Under the pieces are notes generated by a model. The model was not told the origin of the DNA, did not search any database, and saw nothing but the letters and a program-made list of their open reading frames with translations. This document shows positions 16,931 to 25,224 of a stretch of DNA of 64,000 nt, in pieces (position 1 is the first letter of the stretch; each line of letters opens with the position of its first letter). The stretch is from CBDAPX01 sp965198725 (GTDB lineage: Bacteria; Pseudomonadota; Alphaproteobacteria; Rhodobacterales; Rhodobacteraceae), in assembly GCA_965198725.1 (NCBI GenBank), contig CBDAPX010000001.1, forward strand, positions 2,914,001 to 2,978,000, written 5' to 3'. The position numbers and the translations under genes are program-made.

Positions 16931-17745
16931 AGCCCCGCCTCCAACCAAGGGAAGGCACGTCGCGACAGGGTTTTCAGCAGCCAGTCGATGACAAAGGCCA
17001 GAAGGGTGATCCAAATAACATAGGTCAATATGACATCCATCGCGAGGTAGCGGCGGACAAGGAAGATGCGATAGCCCAGCCCGACATTCGACGCGACCGC
17101 CTCTGCCGCGATCAGAAAGAGCCACGCGGACCCCAGAGACAGGCGAACATTTGCAATAAGACGCGGCAAAACCTGTGGCAGGGCCACGCGACATGCGATC
17201 ACAAAGGTGGACGCGCCCAAGGTCTGCGCTTTGACGATCTGTTCCTTCGGGATTTCCAGGACCCGCTGCGCCAGGTCGCGGGTCATAAACGGCGCAATGC
17301 CGATCACGATCAACACGACCTTCGAAACTTCCCCCAATCCAAAAACGATGAGCAGGATGGGCAACAACGCCAAAGGCGGCACCATCGACAGGACCGCAAT
17401 AAAGCTGGAAAAGAGAGACCGGGCATAAGGCAGCAAACCGATCAGCAGGCCCAGCGTCAGGGACAGGAAGGCCGAAATGGCGACGCCCCCCAACAACCGG
17501 GCGAGACTGGTATAGGTGTCCTTCCAAAGAAGGATTTCCTTGGACCGGCGATCCGGTTCAGTAAACAACCGTTCTGCCGTGGACAGGATCGTGGACGGGG
17601 CCGGCAACAGTTTGTCCTGCGGATTGGCCTCTAACCGGATATCCGACCCAATCGCGTAAGCCGCAAACAGTAAGATAAACGGCAGCGCCCCCAGGATGAA
17701 CGCGCCCGGACGCCCCGGAATATGGTTGATCAGTCGCATGGCCAT
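16927..17745 (-). CDS. NitT/TauT-type ABC transporter permease (guanidine uptake)
   Basis: Inner-membrane subunit of 272 aa with about six helices. The family segments are ARLLGGVAISAFLSLTLGLLIGL, the ATPase-contact loop EIVKAQTLGAS-type (KAQTLGASTFVIACRVALPQVLPRLI, near residue 175) and SAWLFLIAAEAVASNVGLGY. ATG at 17745 has GGGGA four bases upstream; an in-frame ATG two codons later is possible. It is coupled to the ATPase gene by a four-base overlap and separated from the binding-protein gene by a stem-loop. Confidence 0.92.
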   Translation of the reverse strand: MAMRLINHIPGRPGAFILGALPFILLFAAYAIGSDIRLEANPQDKLLPAPSTILSTAERLFTEPDRRSKEILLWKDTYTSLARLLGGVAISAFLSLTLGLLIGLLPYARSLFSSFIAVLSMVPPLALLPILLIVFGLGEVSKVVLIVIGIAPFMTRDLAQRVLEIPKEQIVKAQTLGASTFVIACRVALPQVLPRLIANVRLSLGSAWLFLIAAEAVASNVGLGYRIFLVRRYLAMDVILTYVIWITLLAFVIDWLLKTLSRRAFPWLEAGL

Positions 17746-17764
17746 GATGTCCCCGGCGGTCTGA

Positions 17765-17795
17765 ATCGGGGCGGTACAGTATCGCCCGCCCCGAT
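17765..17795 (-). other. Stem-loop after guanidine binding-protein gene
   Basis: Perfect 10-bp arms ATCGGGGCGG and CCGCCCCGAT with an 11-base loop fill the 56-base gap before the permease gene. No T-run follows, so differential mRNA stability is the likely role. Confidence 0.7.
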
Positions 17796-17801
17796 CAATG
17801 A

Positions 17802-18869
17802 TCAGAGCGCGCCGTCAGCGGCCATCTGCATATAGGTGGTGTCAAAGCGGAACTTGACGTTGGCCTCATCCCCCGTGACCGACCCGTCCGGGTACTCAAT
17901 ACCGACGAAGTCCGGGCTTGGCGCGCCTTCGCCAAGGATGCCCTTGTCAAAGAGGAACTCCGCAACGCTGGTCATAGTTGCGGGCAATGCGTCAGAGCTG
18001 GCCTGCGCCACGGCATCCGCCGGGGTATAGAACATTTCTGTTGCAGCGAGCTGTGCCTTGTAACCTGCCAGATCCGTACCCGACGCCTCTGCCATGGCGG
18101 TCAACGCGGCTTCGTCTCCTGCTGCCATCAGGCCCATCACCTCATACCAAGCTCCGGCAACAACCTTGCCAAAGTCTGGGTTGGCTTCCAGCGTTTCGGT
18201 GTTGACCACCATCAGGTCAAGAATTTCACCCGGGATCATGGAGCTGTCGAATAGGTTCACCGCATCTGGGTTTGAGCCAAGGATTTCAGACACCAATGGG
18301 TTCTAGGTCACCACCGCCTCGACATCCGCCGTGGCAAAGGCCGCGATGATGTCGGCATCCGACGTATTGATGACAGATGCAAGATCCGCTTCTTCCAGGC
18401 CTACGGTATCGAGGCCCCGCGCCAGAAGGTAATGCGACACCGACAGCTCCACGAGGTTGACCGGCTTGCCCTTCAGATCCTCAAGGCTGCCAGCGCCTTT
18501 CATGATCACCGCGTCGTTCCCGTTGGAATAATCGCCAATGATCAGGGCTGTTGTGTCAACGCCGCCACCCGACGGGATCGACAATGTGTCCATGTTCGTG
18601 GCCGACACCCCATCAAACGCGCCCGCCGTATATTGGTTGATCGATTCCACATAGTCGTTGAATTGAACGATCTCGACATCGATGCCGTATTTGTCGGCCC
18701 ATTTGTCCATGATGCCGCTATCTTCGAGATAGCCCCACGGCATCCAGCCGACATAGATGGACCAGGCCAGTTTGAATTCAGTTTTTTTCTGCGCTGCGAT
18801 TGGTGCGGCGGCCGCTGTCAAAAGGCCCACGGAAAGGGCGGTCGCGGACATCAGTTTTGTCATTGTCAT
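17802..18869 (-). pseudogene. NitT/TauT-type substrate-binding protein, interrupted by an in-frame TAG
   Basis: Periplasmic receptor of a guanidine-type transporter. ATG at 18869 (MTMTKLMSATALSVG, a Sec signal ending near AAPIAAQ) has GGGGA five bases upstream. The mature protein has FKLAWSIYVGWMPWGYL and GVSATNMDTLSIPSGGG, as in SsuA/TauA relatives. TAG at 18303-18305 splits it: the first part ends DVEAVVT, the second continues NPLVSEILGSNPDAV in the same frame. Relatives have Trp at this point (VVTWNP), so TGG to TAG is the simple explanation. The full length would be 355 aa. The gene is first in the operon behind the riboswitch. Sequencing error or a real nonsense mutation cannot be told apart here. 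Confidence 0.88.
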
Positions 18870-18954
18870 GTCATTCCCCGTTGTCACGTCCCGCCGAAGT
18901 CACGTTTGGTTTTCGGCCCGCTGGCGGAACAATGAGATCAGGCGCGGACAAAAC

Positions 18955-19076
18955 CAGCGCAGTAACCTCCCGGGATTTTGGCCCGCCGTGTGCCTTGCCG
19001 GATTTTGCCGACGAGGTGACGCTTCTCGGACCTGACCTGCCTTGGTGACGACAGCGGAACCCTAAGCGTCCTGCAC
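18955..19076 (-). promoter_or_regulatory. Guanidine-I (ykkC) riboswitch
   Basis: All conserved blocks of the guanidine-I aptamer occur in order on the minus strand: AGGGTTCCGC (19063-19054), GGTCCGAGA (19032-19024), ACACGGCGGG (18991-18982) and AAAATCCCGGGAG (18979-18967). A GCAG/CTGC pair closes the outer stem. It sits about 90 bases upstream of the binding-protein start. Known guanidine-I riboswitches turn genes on when guanidine binds. The expression platform is less clear: CGCTGG just after the aptamer can pair with CCAGCG about 30 bases on, but no T-run follows, so control could be translational or use another fold. Confidence 0.93.
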
Positions 19077-19249
19077 GGATATCTGAGCGTAAGAGGGATT
19101 TTTCGCTCAAGAGAGCGGCCAAGATTAAGCGCGCTTGGCGCGAAATTGATATAAAATGCAGCGGTTTTTGTGGTTTTTGCCCGTTATTCGAGCGGCAAGC
19201 CGCGCGTTTTCCAATCCAGCGCCAACCCGGTCATCCCGCAACAGCGGTT
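19077..19249. promoter_or_regulatory. Intergenic region upstream of the guanidine riboswitch
   Basis: This 173-base gap lies between the end of the kinase gene and the riboswitch. It should hold the promoter of the guanidine operon on the minus strand; TTGAGC and TCAGAT 18 bases apart are a weak candidate pair. TGAGCG and CGCTCA at 19084-19108 form an inverted repeat over this candidate. I see no clear terminator for the kinase operon, so read-through into the riboswitch is possible. Confidence 0.4.
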
Positions 19250-20512
19250 TCAGCCGGCATAACGACATAAACGGGCGGCCCCGACGGATGCCTCTGACTG
19301 TGCAGGCACCTGTGGGATCACGCCCAAGGCGCGGGCCCGGATCTTGGTCCATGTGGCGTTGGCACCACCACCACCGGCGGTGAATATGTGGTTGGGAAAG
19401 GCCGCGCCGCGCGCCTGCATCTCTTGATAACAGCACGCCTCGATCCGAGCGATGCTTTCCAGAATGCCCTGCAAGAAGAGCACATCGCTCTTTGGCCGTG
19501 GCGTCAGACGCGGGGCAAGGTTGGGATCATTGATCGGAAAACGCTCCCCACGTTCCAGCAAAGGATAGTAATCGAGTTGGGTTGGCGTATCCGGGTCCAT
19601 GTCCATACTCAAAGCAGCCAACTGACCATCATCGAACAGGGACCGCAAAACGGCCCCGCCGGTGTTCGACGCGCCGCCAACCAGCCAAAAGTCACCCAGC
19701 CTGTGGGCATAAAGACCAATGTCGGGGTCATCGATGCGTGTTTGGGTCAAAAGCTTGATGGCCAGCGTTGATCCCAATGATGTCACAGCCGATCCATCCT
19801 CTAACGGGGACGCCGCCAGGAACGCGGCGATGCTGTCTGTCGTTCCGGCATGGATCACTGTATCCTTGGACAGGTCCAATTCAGCGGCGATTGCCGGATC
19901 GATCTGCCCGACAGGCGCTCCCGGCGCATGAACCTGTGGTAAAAGCGATGGGTCAATGGCCTGATCAATCCAGTCGGGCCATTTGGCAGCCCCCGGATCA
20001 AACCCGGTTTTCAAAGCGTTGTTATAGTCGGAATGCCCGCCGACCCCCATCAGCCTGGCCGCAATGAAATCCGCCTGATGCAAAAGATGGGTCGCAGGAC
20101 GTTCGGACAGAACGGTCAACCGCATAGCGCGGGCCAGCGCGGAATTGGACCCGCGCGTGATGTGCGGCCGGTCCAGGCATTGCTCAATACGCCCAGCTTC
20201 CGCATCAAATCCCTTGGAATTGTACATCAAGGCTGGGCCAACAGGTGCAAGCGCTGCGTCGGTCAGAACCATGGAACCTGACGTGCCATCCACCGCAATC
20301 GCGCCGATCTCACGCGCGCTGCGTCCCTTATCTTTCAATTCGACAGCCTGGGCGCGCGCACAGTTGCAAACCGCCTGCCACCACAGGGAGGCGTCAATCG
20401 CGTCTGCCGGTTGCGCGATATGGTCCGCCCGGGCCATCGACACAACGCTGTCGCCTTCCAGCACCGCGGTGCGAACGCCTGACGTGCCGATATCGATCCC
20501 GAGTGTCAGCAT
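19250..20512 (-). CDS. FGGY family carbohydrate kinase
   Basis: Sugar or polyol kinase of 420 aa that would phosphorylate the substrate before aldol cleavage. The N-terminal phosphate loop GIDIGTSGVRTAV starts at residue 4, AVDGTSGSMVLTD is the second conserved block, and FTAGGGGANATWTKIRARALG with SEASVGAARL is the C-terminal ATP-site pattern. ATG at 20512 overlaps the aldolase stop by seven bases; the longer upstream frame is an aldolase shadow. It resembles xylulokinase-type members but is shorter than most (about 480-500 aa), so the sugar is left open. Confidence 0.88.
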   Translation of the reverse strand: MLTLGIDIGTSGVRTAVLEGDSVVSMARADHIAQPADAIDASLWWQAVCNCARAQAVELKDKGRSAREIGAIAVDGTSGSMVLTDAALAPVGPALMYNSKGFDAEAGRIEQCLDRPHITRGSNSALARAMRLTVLSERPATHLLHQADFIAARLMGVGGHSDYNNALKTGFDPGAAKWPDWIDQAIDPSLLPQVHAPGAPVGQIDPAIAAELDLSKDTVIHAGTTDSIAAFLAASPLEDGSAVTSLGSTLAIKLLTQTRIDDPDIGLYAHRLGDFWLVGGASNTGGAVLRSLFDDGQLAALSMDMDPDTPTQLDYYPLLERGERFPINDPNLAPRLTPRPKSDVLFLQGILESIARIEACCYQEMQARGAAFPNHIFTAGGGGANATWTKIRARALGVIPQVPAQSEASVGAARLCRYAG

Positions 20513-21483
20513 TGCTGTTGTTCGGCCAACGCCTGACGGTATTTCTCGGCATCCCAATTCAACAATTCGGCCTCTGCCGCCTCTCCGATGGGATCTGTCG
20601 ACCAATCCGATGGCAAACGGGACAGGATGTCGGATAAACACCGCAACATGGCCCGCTGGGCCCCGGTGGCCGATTGCCGAACCCAAATCCCCTGCCCCTT
20701 ATGAAACAGCACCGGCGGCGCGTTCGGCCCGTCGCTTTCTGGCAGTGCATGGCCCAGAAACACGACGTGGTCCGGGTAATAGCTGCCTTTCAAAACCACG
20801 TCTGATGTCGCGGCATCTAATGCCATCCAGCTTTCTTCGGCGACCACAAAACCATCGGGCGGCGCGGCTTCGACGCTTTGGCACGTCACGCGGCTGATCG
20901 GCAAAGCCAATCGTCTTTCGACCTCTGTGATCAGCGCGTCCGTTTCCTGAACCGTCGCTCCACAGCAGATCAACCCGTGATTTTGCAGAATGATAACCTG
21001 CGTCTCCGGCTGGACCCGCGCCAGAATTTCCGAGGTCAGAGGCAGACCCGGCTTGGCATAAGGAACCGTGACGTAAGGCAGGTCTTTGAGTTTGTCGCCC
21101 AAGACGCGCAAACCTTCAGGGCCGATCGCATGGGTCAGTGTCGCCACTGAATGGGTGTGGCAGACGACCGGCCAATCCAAAGCCGCATGAAACGTGGTTT
21201 CAATGGACGGTCGCAACCCGTGAGATGTGTCCAAGACCGTGGCCTTGCAACTGCCATCGCCGGATCGGCCAAAAGCTTCGGCAAGGGCCGCGTCGCGATC
21301 AACGGCAACGAATATATCCGTTGTGACGGCGTCGGCCAATTCCGTGCCGGACGCCTTGATCCACATCACGCCATCTTGTTTGATGGATGTGTTGCCGCCC
21401 GGCCCCTGTACCTGCAACGGATCTTGGCCCAAACGGGCCGACAGCGCGCGGAATTCTGACGTCAAAATCTCTGCATAAGTCAT
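20506..21483 (-). CDS. Class II aldolase/adducin family protein
   Basis: Protein of 325 aa with the class II aldolase layout: GPGGNTSIKQDGVMWIKASGTELADA near residue 27, the metal pair CHTHSVATLTHAIG (around residue 110) and the third ligand in ILQNHGLICCG. It is longer than the usual 210-230 aa and resembles the aldolase half of RhaD-type fusion enzymes. It would cleave a phosphorylated ketose made by the FGGY kinase encoded next. The start overlaps the HAD phosphatase stop by four bases. A second, shorter class II aldolase is encoded in the partner operon at 29621-30289. Confidence 0.87.
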   Translation of the reverse strand: MTYAEILTSEFRALSARLGQDPLQVQGPGGNTSIKQDGVMWIKASGTELADAVTTDIFVAVDRDAALAEAFGRSGDGSCKATVLDTSHGLRPSIETTFHAALDWPVVCHTHSVATLTHAIGPEGLRVLGDKLKDLPYVTVPYAKPGLPLTSEILARVQPETQVIILQNHGLICCGATVQETDALITEVERRLALPISRVTCQSVEAAPPDGFVVAEESWMALDAATSDVVLKGSYYPDHVVFLGHALPESDGPNAPPVLFHKGQGIWVRQSATGAQRAMLRCLSDILSRLPSDWSTDPIGEAAEAELLNWDAEKYRQALAEQQQC

Positions 21484-22316
21484 TGTAAATTAGACATCCT
21501 ATATGTGGGCGCGGGACTGTTTTTGTCCTGCATCAGCTTGGCCAGAACCGCAGCCGGATCGCCCAGCTCAAATTCGGCTTGGTACAGTCCGCCTTGGATC
21601 AAAAGACTGTCCCACCCCGCGCGCGCGGTACCTGCAATATCATGTTCAAGGCTATCACCAACCATCAGCAAGCGGGAACTGCCCAAGCGGCGCGACAGCG
21701 CCAAAAAGACAGGCTCATGCGGCTTGCCATAGAACCGGACACGGCCACCTTGATCTTGATAATCAAAGGCCAACGTGCCGGGGGACGTGACCAATCCATG
21801 CGCGCGCGGACTGCTGCGATCCGGATTTGTGCAGAACACTTGCAACCCTGCCGCCAATGCGGTTGCCAAATGCGCTTGATATGTCTCCAACTCTGACCCG
21901 TCCGGCAATCCCATCAACAAGATGGCCTCGGCCGATCCGAGCTCTGTTGTCAGTTCGATATCCAGACCCTCCGCCCAATCACGCGCATCGCCCGCGGCAC
22001 GCTCAATCGGCCAAAAGAGCCGTTCGGAGACAAGACCAGACTGAATGTCTTGCCATAACGCCTCCCCGCTGGTCAGCACGCATTCAAATTGCGACGCGGC
22101 AAACCCCATGTCGGCGATACGGACCAGATTGGGCGCGGCTCGTTTGCCCGAATTGGACAACACCGCCAGACGGTGGCCTGCGGCGGCAAGTCGTTCAAGA
22201 CAGGATACCGCGTTTGGATAAGGCGCCGTGCCATCATGCAGAACGCCCCACTGATCAAAAACGATTGCCTCGTATCCCGAGGCAATCTCTTCCAGACGAT
22301 CAATCGCGCGGGTCAT
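21480..22316 (-). CDS. HAD superfamily class IIA hydrolase
   Basis: Phosphatase-like protein of 278 aa: motif I VFDQWGVLHDG (nucleophile Asp near residue 21), motif II LAVLSNSGKR, then FYGKPHEPVF and motif IV MVGDSLEHDIAGTARAG. This order is that of the NagD-like class IIA group. It is coupled to the aldolase gene and could remove phosphate from a pathway intermediate or from a toxic side product. The five-base gap after the metallo-beta-lactamase gene puts it in the same transcript. Confidence 0.9.
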   Translation of the reverse strand: MTRAIDRLEEIASGYEAIVFDQWGVLHDGTAPYPNAVSCLERLAAAGHRLAVLSNSGKRAAPNLVRIADMGFAASQFECVLTSGEALWQDIQSGLVSERLFWPIERAAGDARDWAEGLDIELTTELGSAEAILLMGLPDGSELETYQAHLATALAAGLQVFCTNPDRSSPRAHGLVTSPGTLAFDYQDQGGRVRFYGKPHEPVFLALSRRLGSSRLLMVGDSLEHDIAGTARAGWDSLLIQGGLYQAEFELGDPAAVLAKLMQDKNSPAPTYRMSNLQ

Positions 22317-22320
22317 CGGC

Positions 22321-23256
22321 CTAGTATTCGGCCATATCCTTTGGATCGGTCAGACCGTCCAGATAGGCTTCTACCTCGTCTGCTTTCATGGCCGGCGCGG
22401 CCTTGTCCGCCATGCCGTTTGGCATATCGCCAAAGTAGAACTGAAAACCCGGGATCGTTTGGCGTCGATTGCGCAGCGGCATGCCCTCGTAAGGGTAAAC
22501 ATCCGACCGCGCATTCGCCGCCTCATCATGGCATGGCAGCACGTAATCGGCGCGTTTGTCGATCTCTTCGACCGATTTCCAACCCTCGTAGGAATTGACG
22601 AACCGCGCAGGCACCCAATGGCGCCACTTTTCAGACGGGTTCGGTTCCAGGTTCCGTTCCACGAAAATCGCGTCGCCCGCGATCACGATATCCCCGGCAC
22701 TGGTCGCCACGGTCACGGCCATATGGCCAACAGAATGACCGGGCGTGTGGAACATGGTGATGCCCGGCAACACCTCGCACTCGTCCTCTACCGCTTCGAA
22801 CACACAGCCCGCATAGGCAGGTTCGATATCCAGAATGCCGCATTCATAAGTGCGGTAGTACAGCGGCAACGGGTTATAAGCCATTTCGATCTCGGCCTTG
22901 GGCGCGATGTAACGTGCGTTCTTGAACTTTTTCATGTTCTGCACGTGGTCCCAGTGCAGATGCGTGAAAACGATGGCGTCAATTTCGTCCGGATGCACAC
23001 CCAGCTTTTGCTCAAGATGGTCATGCACTTCCAGACAGCCGCGTTTGTCACATTTGTGGTGGTACTTGGTGGCCCGGTCTTCGTCGGGCAAACCGGTATC
23101 GATCAGGATCTTGTGCGTGCCAGTGTCAACGTAGTGGCAATATACCGGGTTCCAGTACTTTTTGCCCGCAGGCCCCGTCCAAAAGATGTAGGTCCCCAAA
23201 TCAGCTTCGAGCCAGCCGGTATTGATTGGATAGATTTTGGTCTCTGCGACGCCCAT
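22321..23256 (-). CDS. Metallo-beta-lactamase fold hydrolase (AHL-lactonase-like)
   Basis: Two-metal hydrolase of 311 aa. The motif H-L-H-W-D-H is at residues 99-104, with further ligands in HTPGHSVGHM, AGDAIF and LPCHDEA. The overall pattern is that of N-acyl-homoserine lactonase-like and sugar-lactonase-like enzymes. ATG at 23256 is chosen because GGGAGA lies seven bases upstream; the frame extends 18 codons further without a good site. Being first in a kinase-aldolase operon, a lactonase of the sugar pathway is more likely than quorum quenching, but this is not certain. Confidence 0.87.
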   Translation of the reverse strand: MGVAETKIYPINTGWLEADLGTYIFWTGPAGKKYWNPVYCHYVDTGTHKILIDTGLPDEDRATKYHHKCDKRGCLEVHDHLEQKLGVHPDEIDAIVFTHLHWDHVQNMKKFKNARYIAPKAEIEMAYNPLPLYYRTYECGILDIEPAYAGCVFEAVEDECEVLPGITMFHTPGHSVGHMAVTVATSAGDIVIAGDAIFVERNLEPNPSEKWRHWVPARFVNSYEGWKSVEEIDKRADYVLPCHDEAANARSDVYPYEGMPLRNRRQTIPGFQFYFGDMPNGMADKAAPAMKADEVEAYLDGLTDPKDMAEY

Positions 23257-23282
23257 GACGTGTTCTCCCAACGGCGAGTCAG

Positions 23283-23296
23283 TTTTGCATACAAAA
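23283..23296. promoter_or_regulatory. GntR operator, lactonase-kinase operon
   Basis: TTTTGCATACAAAA in the 86-base gap between the GntR gene and the lactonase gene. It is the exact reverse complement of the site at 24063-24076 in front of the ABC transporter operon, so both operons should answer to the same regulator. Confidence 0.75.
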
Positions 23297-23342
23297 AGCG
23301 CAATTTGCACGCCATGACAAGGGGCACGTTTGAATTCTGTGT

Positions 23343-23990
23343 TTAATTTGCCTTCAGAGTTTGCAAAAAACTGGCTGTCATATGCGTGCGCATACCGTTT
23401 GAAGCGATTGCCGAATCTTCGCTGAAAATATTGTCGAGCAGCTCTTGGTGACTGCGCGCCGAATCTCGCAAATCTTCCTTCGTGGCGAATTTCTTGGCGC
23501 GAAACGGGCCGGTACGGCGGCGAAATTCCGAGGCTATTTCTGCGAGATACGGGTTGCCCGTGGCTTTGTAGATCGCCATATGCAGCGCCTCATTGACGCG
23601 CAGATATGCCTTGCGATCTCCAGCCTCTGCGGCAGCTACACATTCGGCTTGCGCGGCTTCGATTTCCGTTCGGGACAACAGTGTCAGCCTTTGTGAAGCC
23701 ACACGTGCGCAAGCGGCTTCTATCTCATGCATCGCTTCGAAAATCTGGCCCAGCTCTTCTCTATTGTACTCCGCGACGAATACACCCCGACGGGCACCCT
23801 GAACCAGAATGCCCTGCGCAGTCAGTCGGCCCAATGCCTCGCGCACCGGCGTACGGGACGCATCGAAACGCGCCGCCAAACCAGCCTCATCCAGTCTGAC
23901 GCCCGGCTCCAACTCTCCGGCTGAAATCTCTTCAAGCAGGGCCATTTCTATACGTCGCGTGGCAGAAATCTTCGCACATTCCATCATCAC
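23343..23990 (-). CDS. GntR family transcriptional regulator (FadR-like, FCD domain)
   Basis: Regulator of 215 aa: the winged helix spans about residues 10-75 (LDEAGLAARFDASRTPVREALGRLTAQGILVQGARRGVFV) and the all-helical FCD effector domain covers the rest, with metal-ligand-like residues in NEALHMAIYKATGN and SARSHQELLD. It is located between the two operons it probably represses, 86 bases from the lactonase gene on the same strand and divergent from the ABC transporter. Identical operator sequences on both sides support this. Confidence 0.92.
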   Translation of the reverse strand: MMMECAKISATRRIEMALLEEISAGELEPGVRLDEAGLAARFDASRTPVREALGRLTAQGILVQGARRGVFVAEYNREELGQIFEAMHEIEAACARVASQRLTLLSRTEIEAAQAECVAAAEAGDRKAYLRVNEALHMAIYKATGNPYLAEIASEFRRRTGPFRAKKFATKEDLRDSARSHQELLDNIFSEDSAIASNGMRTHMTASFLQTLKAN

Positions 23991-24042
23991 ATTCCTTCGC
24001 TGCGTACCTGTCGTGATACCATGTCACAGGCTTGAAGGCAAT

Positions 24043-24076
24043 TTTTGTATGTTTACTTTTCATTTTGTATGCAAAA
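24043..24076. promoter_or_regulatory. GntR operator plus half-site, sugar ABC operon promoter
   Basis: The full site TTTTGTATGCAAAA is at 24063-24076. A half-site TTTTGTATG is at 24043-24051, exactly 20 bases (about two helical turns) upstream, on the same face of DNA. Both lie between the divergent GntR gene and the ABC transporter ATPase gene. Confidence 0.75.
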
Positions 24077-24106
24077 TACTGCCTCAGAACGTTGGGAGAG
24101 GATTCG

Positions 24107-25195
24107 ATGCCGCAAATACGCCTCGAACAGATGGTCAAACGCTATGGCGCAGTTGAGGTTTTGCATGGCATCGACCTCAATATGGCCGACAATGAATTCA
24201 CTGTCCTTGTCGGACCGTCTGGCTGTGGGAAGTCTACAACCCTGCGCATGATCGCGGGATTAGAGGATGTGTCAGAGGGCGAGATTTTCATCGGGGATCG
24301 CCCGGTCAGCCATCTGGAACCCAAGGATCGCGACCTTGCGATGGTGTTTCAGGACTATGCGCTCTACCCGCATATGAACGTTGCGCAAAACATCTCGTTC
24401 GCCTTGCGTCTGCAAAAGCGACCAAAGTCCGAGATCGACAGCAAAGTCCGCGAGGTCGCCGGCATGGTCGGCCTGACAGATTTTCTGGATCGCAAACCGG
24501 GGGCCCTGTCCGGTGGACAAAGGCAACGCGTCGCCATGGCACGCGCCCTCGCCAAAGACTCCGGTATTTTCCTCTTTGATGAGCCGCTGTCGAACCTCGA
24601 CGCCAAACTGCGCGGCCAGATGCGTGCGGAACTCGCCTTGATGAGTCAGCGCGTCGAAAAGAACATGATCTATGTCACCCACGACCAGATCGAGGCAATG
24701 ACCTTGGCCGACCGCATCGTGGTGATGCATGGCGGCTATATTCAGCAACAGGGCACGCCCGAAGAGTTGTTCAAACGCCCGGTCAACAAGTTTGTCGCGG
24801 GTTTTCTGGGCATGCCGCCGATGAATTTCCTGAACGGCGTGATCGAGGAAAAGGGCGATGGTGTCTTCGTCTCTGGGGACGGCTTTTCGCTGCGCTTGAG
24901 CGACGAAAAGTCGGTGCAGGCACGGCTGCATGCCAATCGTCAGGTGATCCTCGGCATCCGCCCATCTGACCTGACCTACACGCAAAATGCGCCCTCTGAC
25001 CGGGCGCTGACGCTGCACGTGATGGTGTCAGAATATATCGGCGCGCAATCGGTTTTGATGTGCACCTGCGGGGACCAGAAGGTCACCGTCGAAATGAACT
25101 CGGAAACGCCGATGGCGCTTGGCGAGACACTGCAATTTGAGGTGAACGCCGCGCGTATTCACCTGTTTGACCACCGGAGCGAAGAGGCACTCTGA
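24107..25195 (+). CDS. Sugar ABC transporter ATPase (MsmK/UgpC type)
   Basis: ATPase of 362 aa for a MalFGK-type importer: Walker A GPSGCGKST near residue 38, FQDYALYPHMNVAQNI, signature LSGGQRQRVAMARAL, Walker B FLFDEPLSNLDAKLR, H-loop VTHDQIEAMTLADR, then the C-terminal OB-type domain from about residue 240. ATG at 24107 is preceded by GGGAGAGG; the frame is open 25 codons further up but overlaps the operator. It is the first gene of the operon, with binding protein and two permeases following. Confidence 0.93.
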   Translation: MPQIRLEQMVKRYGAVEVLHGIDLNMADNEFTVLVGPSGCGKSTTLRMIAGLEDVSEGEIFIGDRPVSHLEPKDRDLAMVFQDYALYPHMNVAQNISFALRLQKRPKSEIDSKVREVAGMVGLTDFLDRKPGALSGGQRQRVAMARALAKDSGIFLFDEPLSNLDAKLRGQMRAELALMSQRVEKNMIYVTHDQIEAMTLADRIVVMHGGYIQQQGTPEELFKRPVNKFVAGFLGMPPMNFLNGVIEEKGDGVFVSGDGFSLRLSDEKSVQARLHANRQVILGIRPSDLTYTQNAPSDRALTLHVMVSEYIGAQSVLMCTCGDQKVTVEMNSETPMALGETLQFEVNAARIHLFDHRSEEAL

Positions 25196-25224
25196 CTTGA
25201 TAAAATCCATGGGAGGACGCAATA

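Noticed and set aside
16931..17527. N-terminal extension of the guanidine ABC ATPase
   Set aside because: It lies opposite in frame to the permease gene, and the ATG at 16930 with ATGA overlap gives the normal ATPase N-terminus.
7926..18305. Genome-wide recoding of TAG (amber suppression) to explain both in-frame TAG codons
   Set aside because: TAG is the normal stop of intact genes here, for example BKACE (4618), the IclR gene (14129) and the LacI gene (38021), so general read-through is not supported.
22321..23256. Dedicated quorum-quenching AHL lactonase
   Set aside because: The fold and motifs would allow it, but the operon and shared GntR operator with sugar genes favour a metabolic lactonase; no luxI/luxR-type gene lies nearby.
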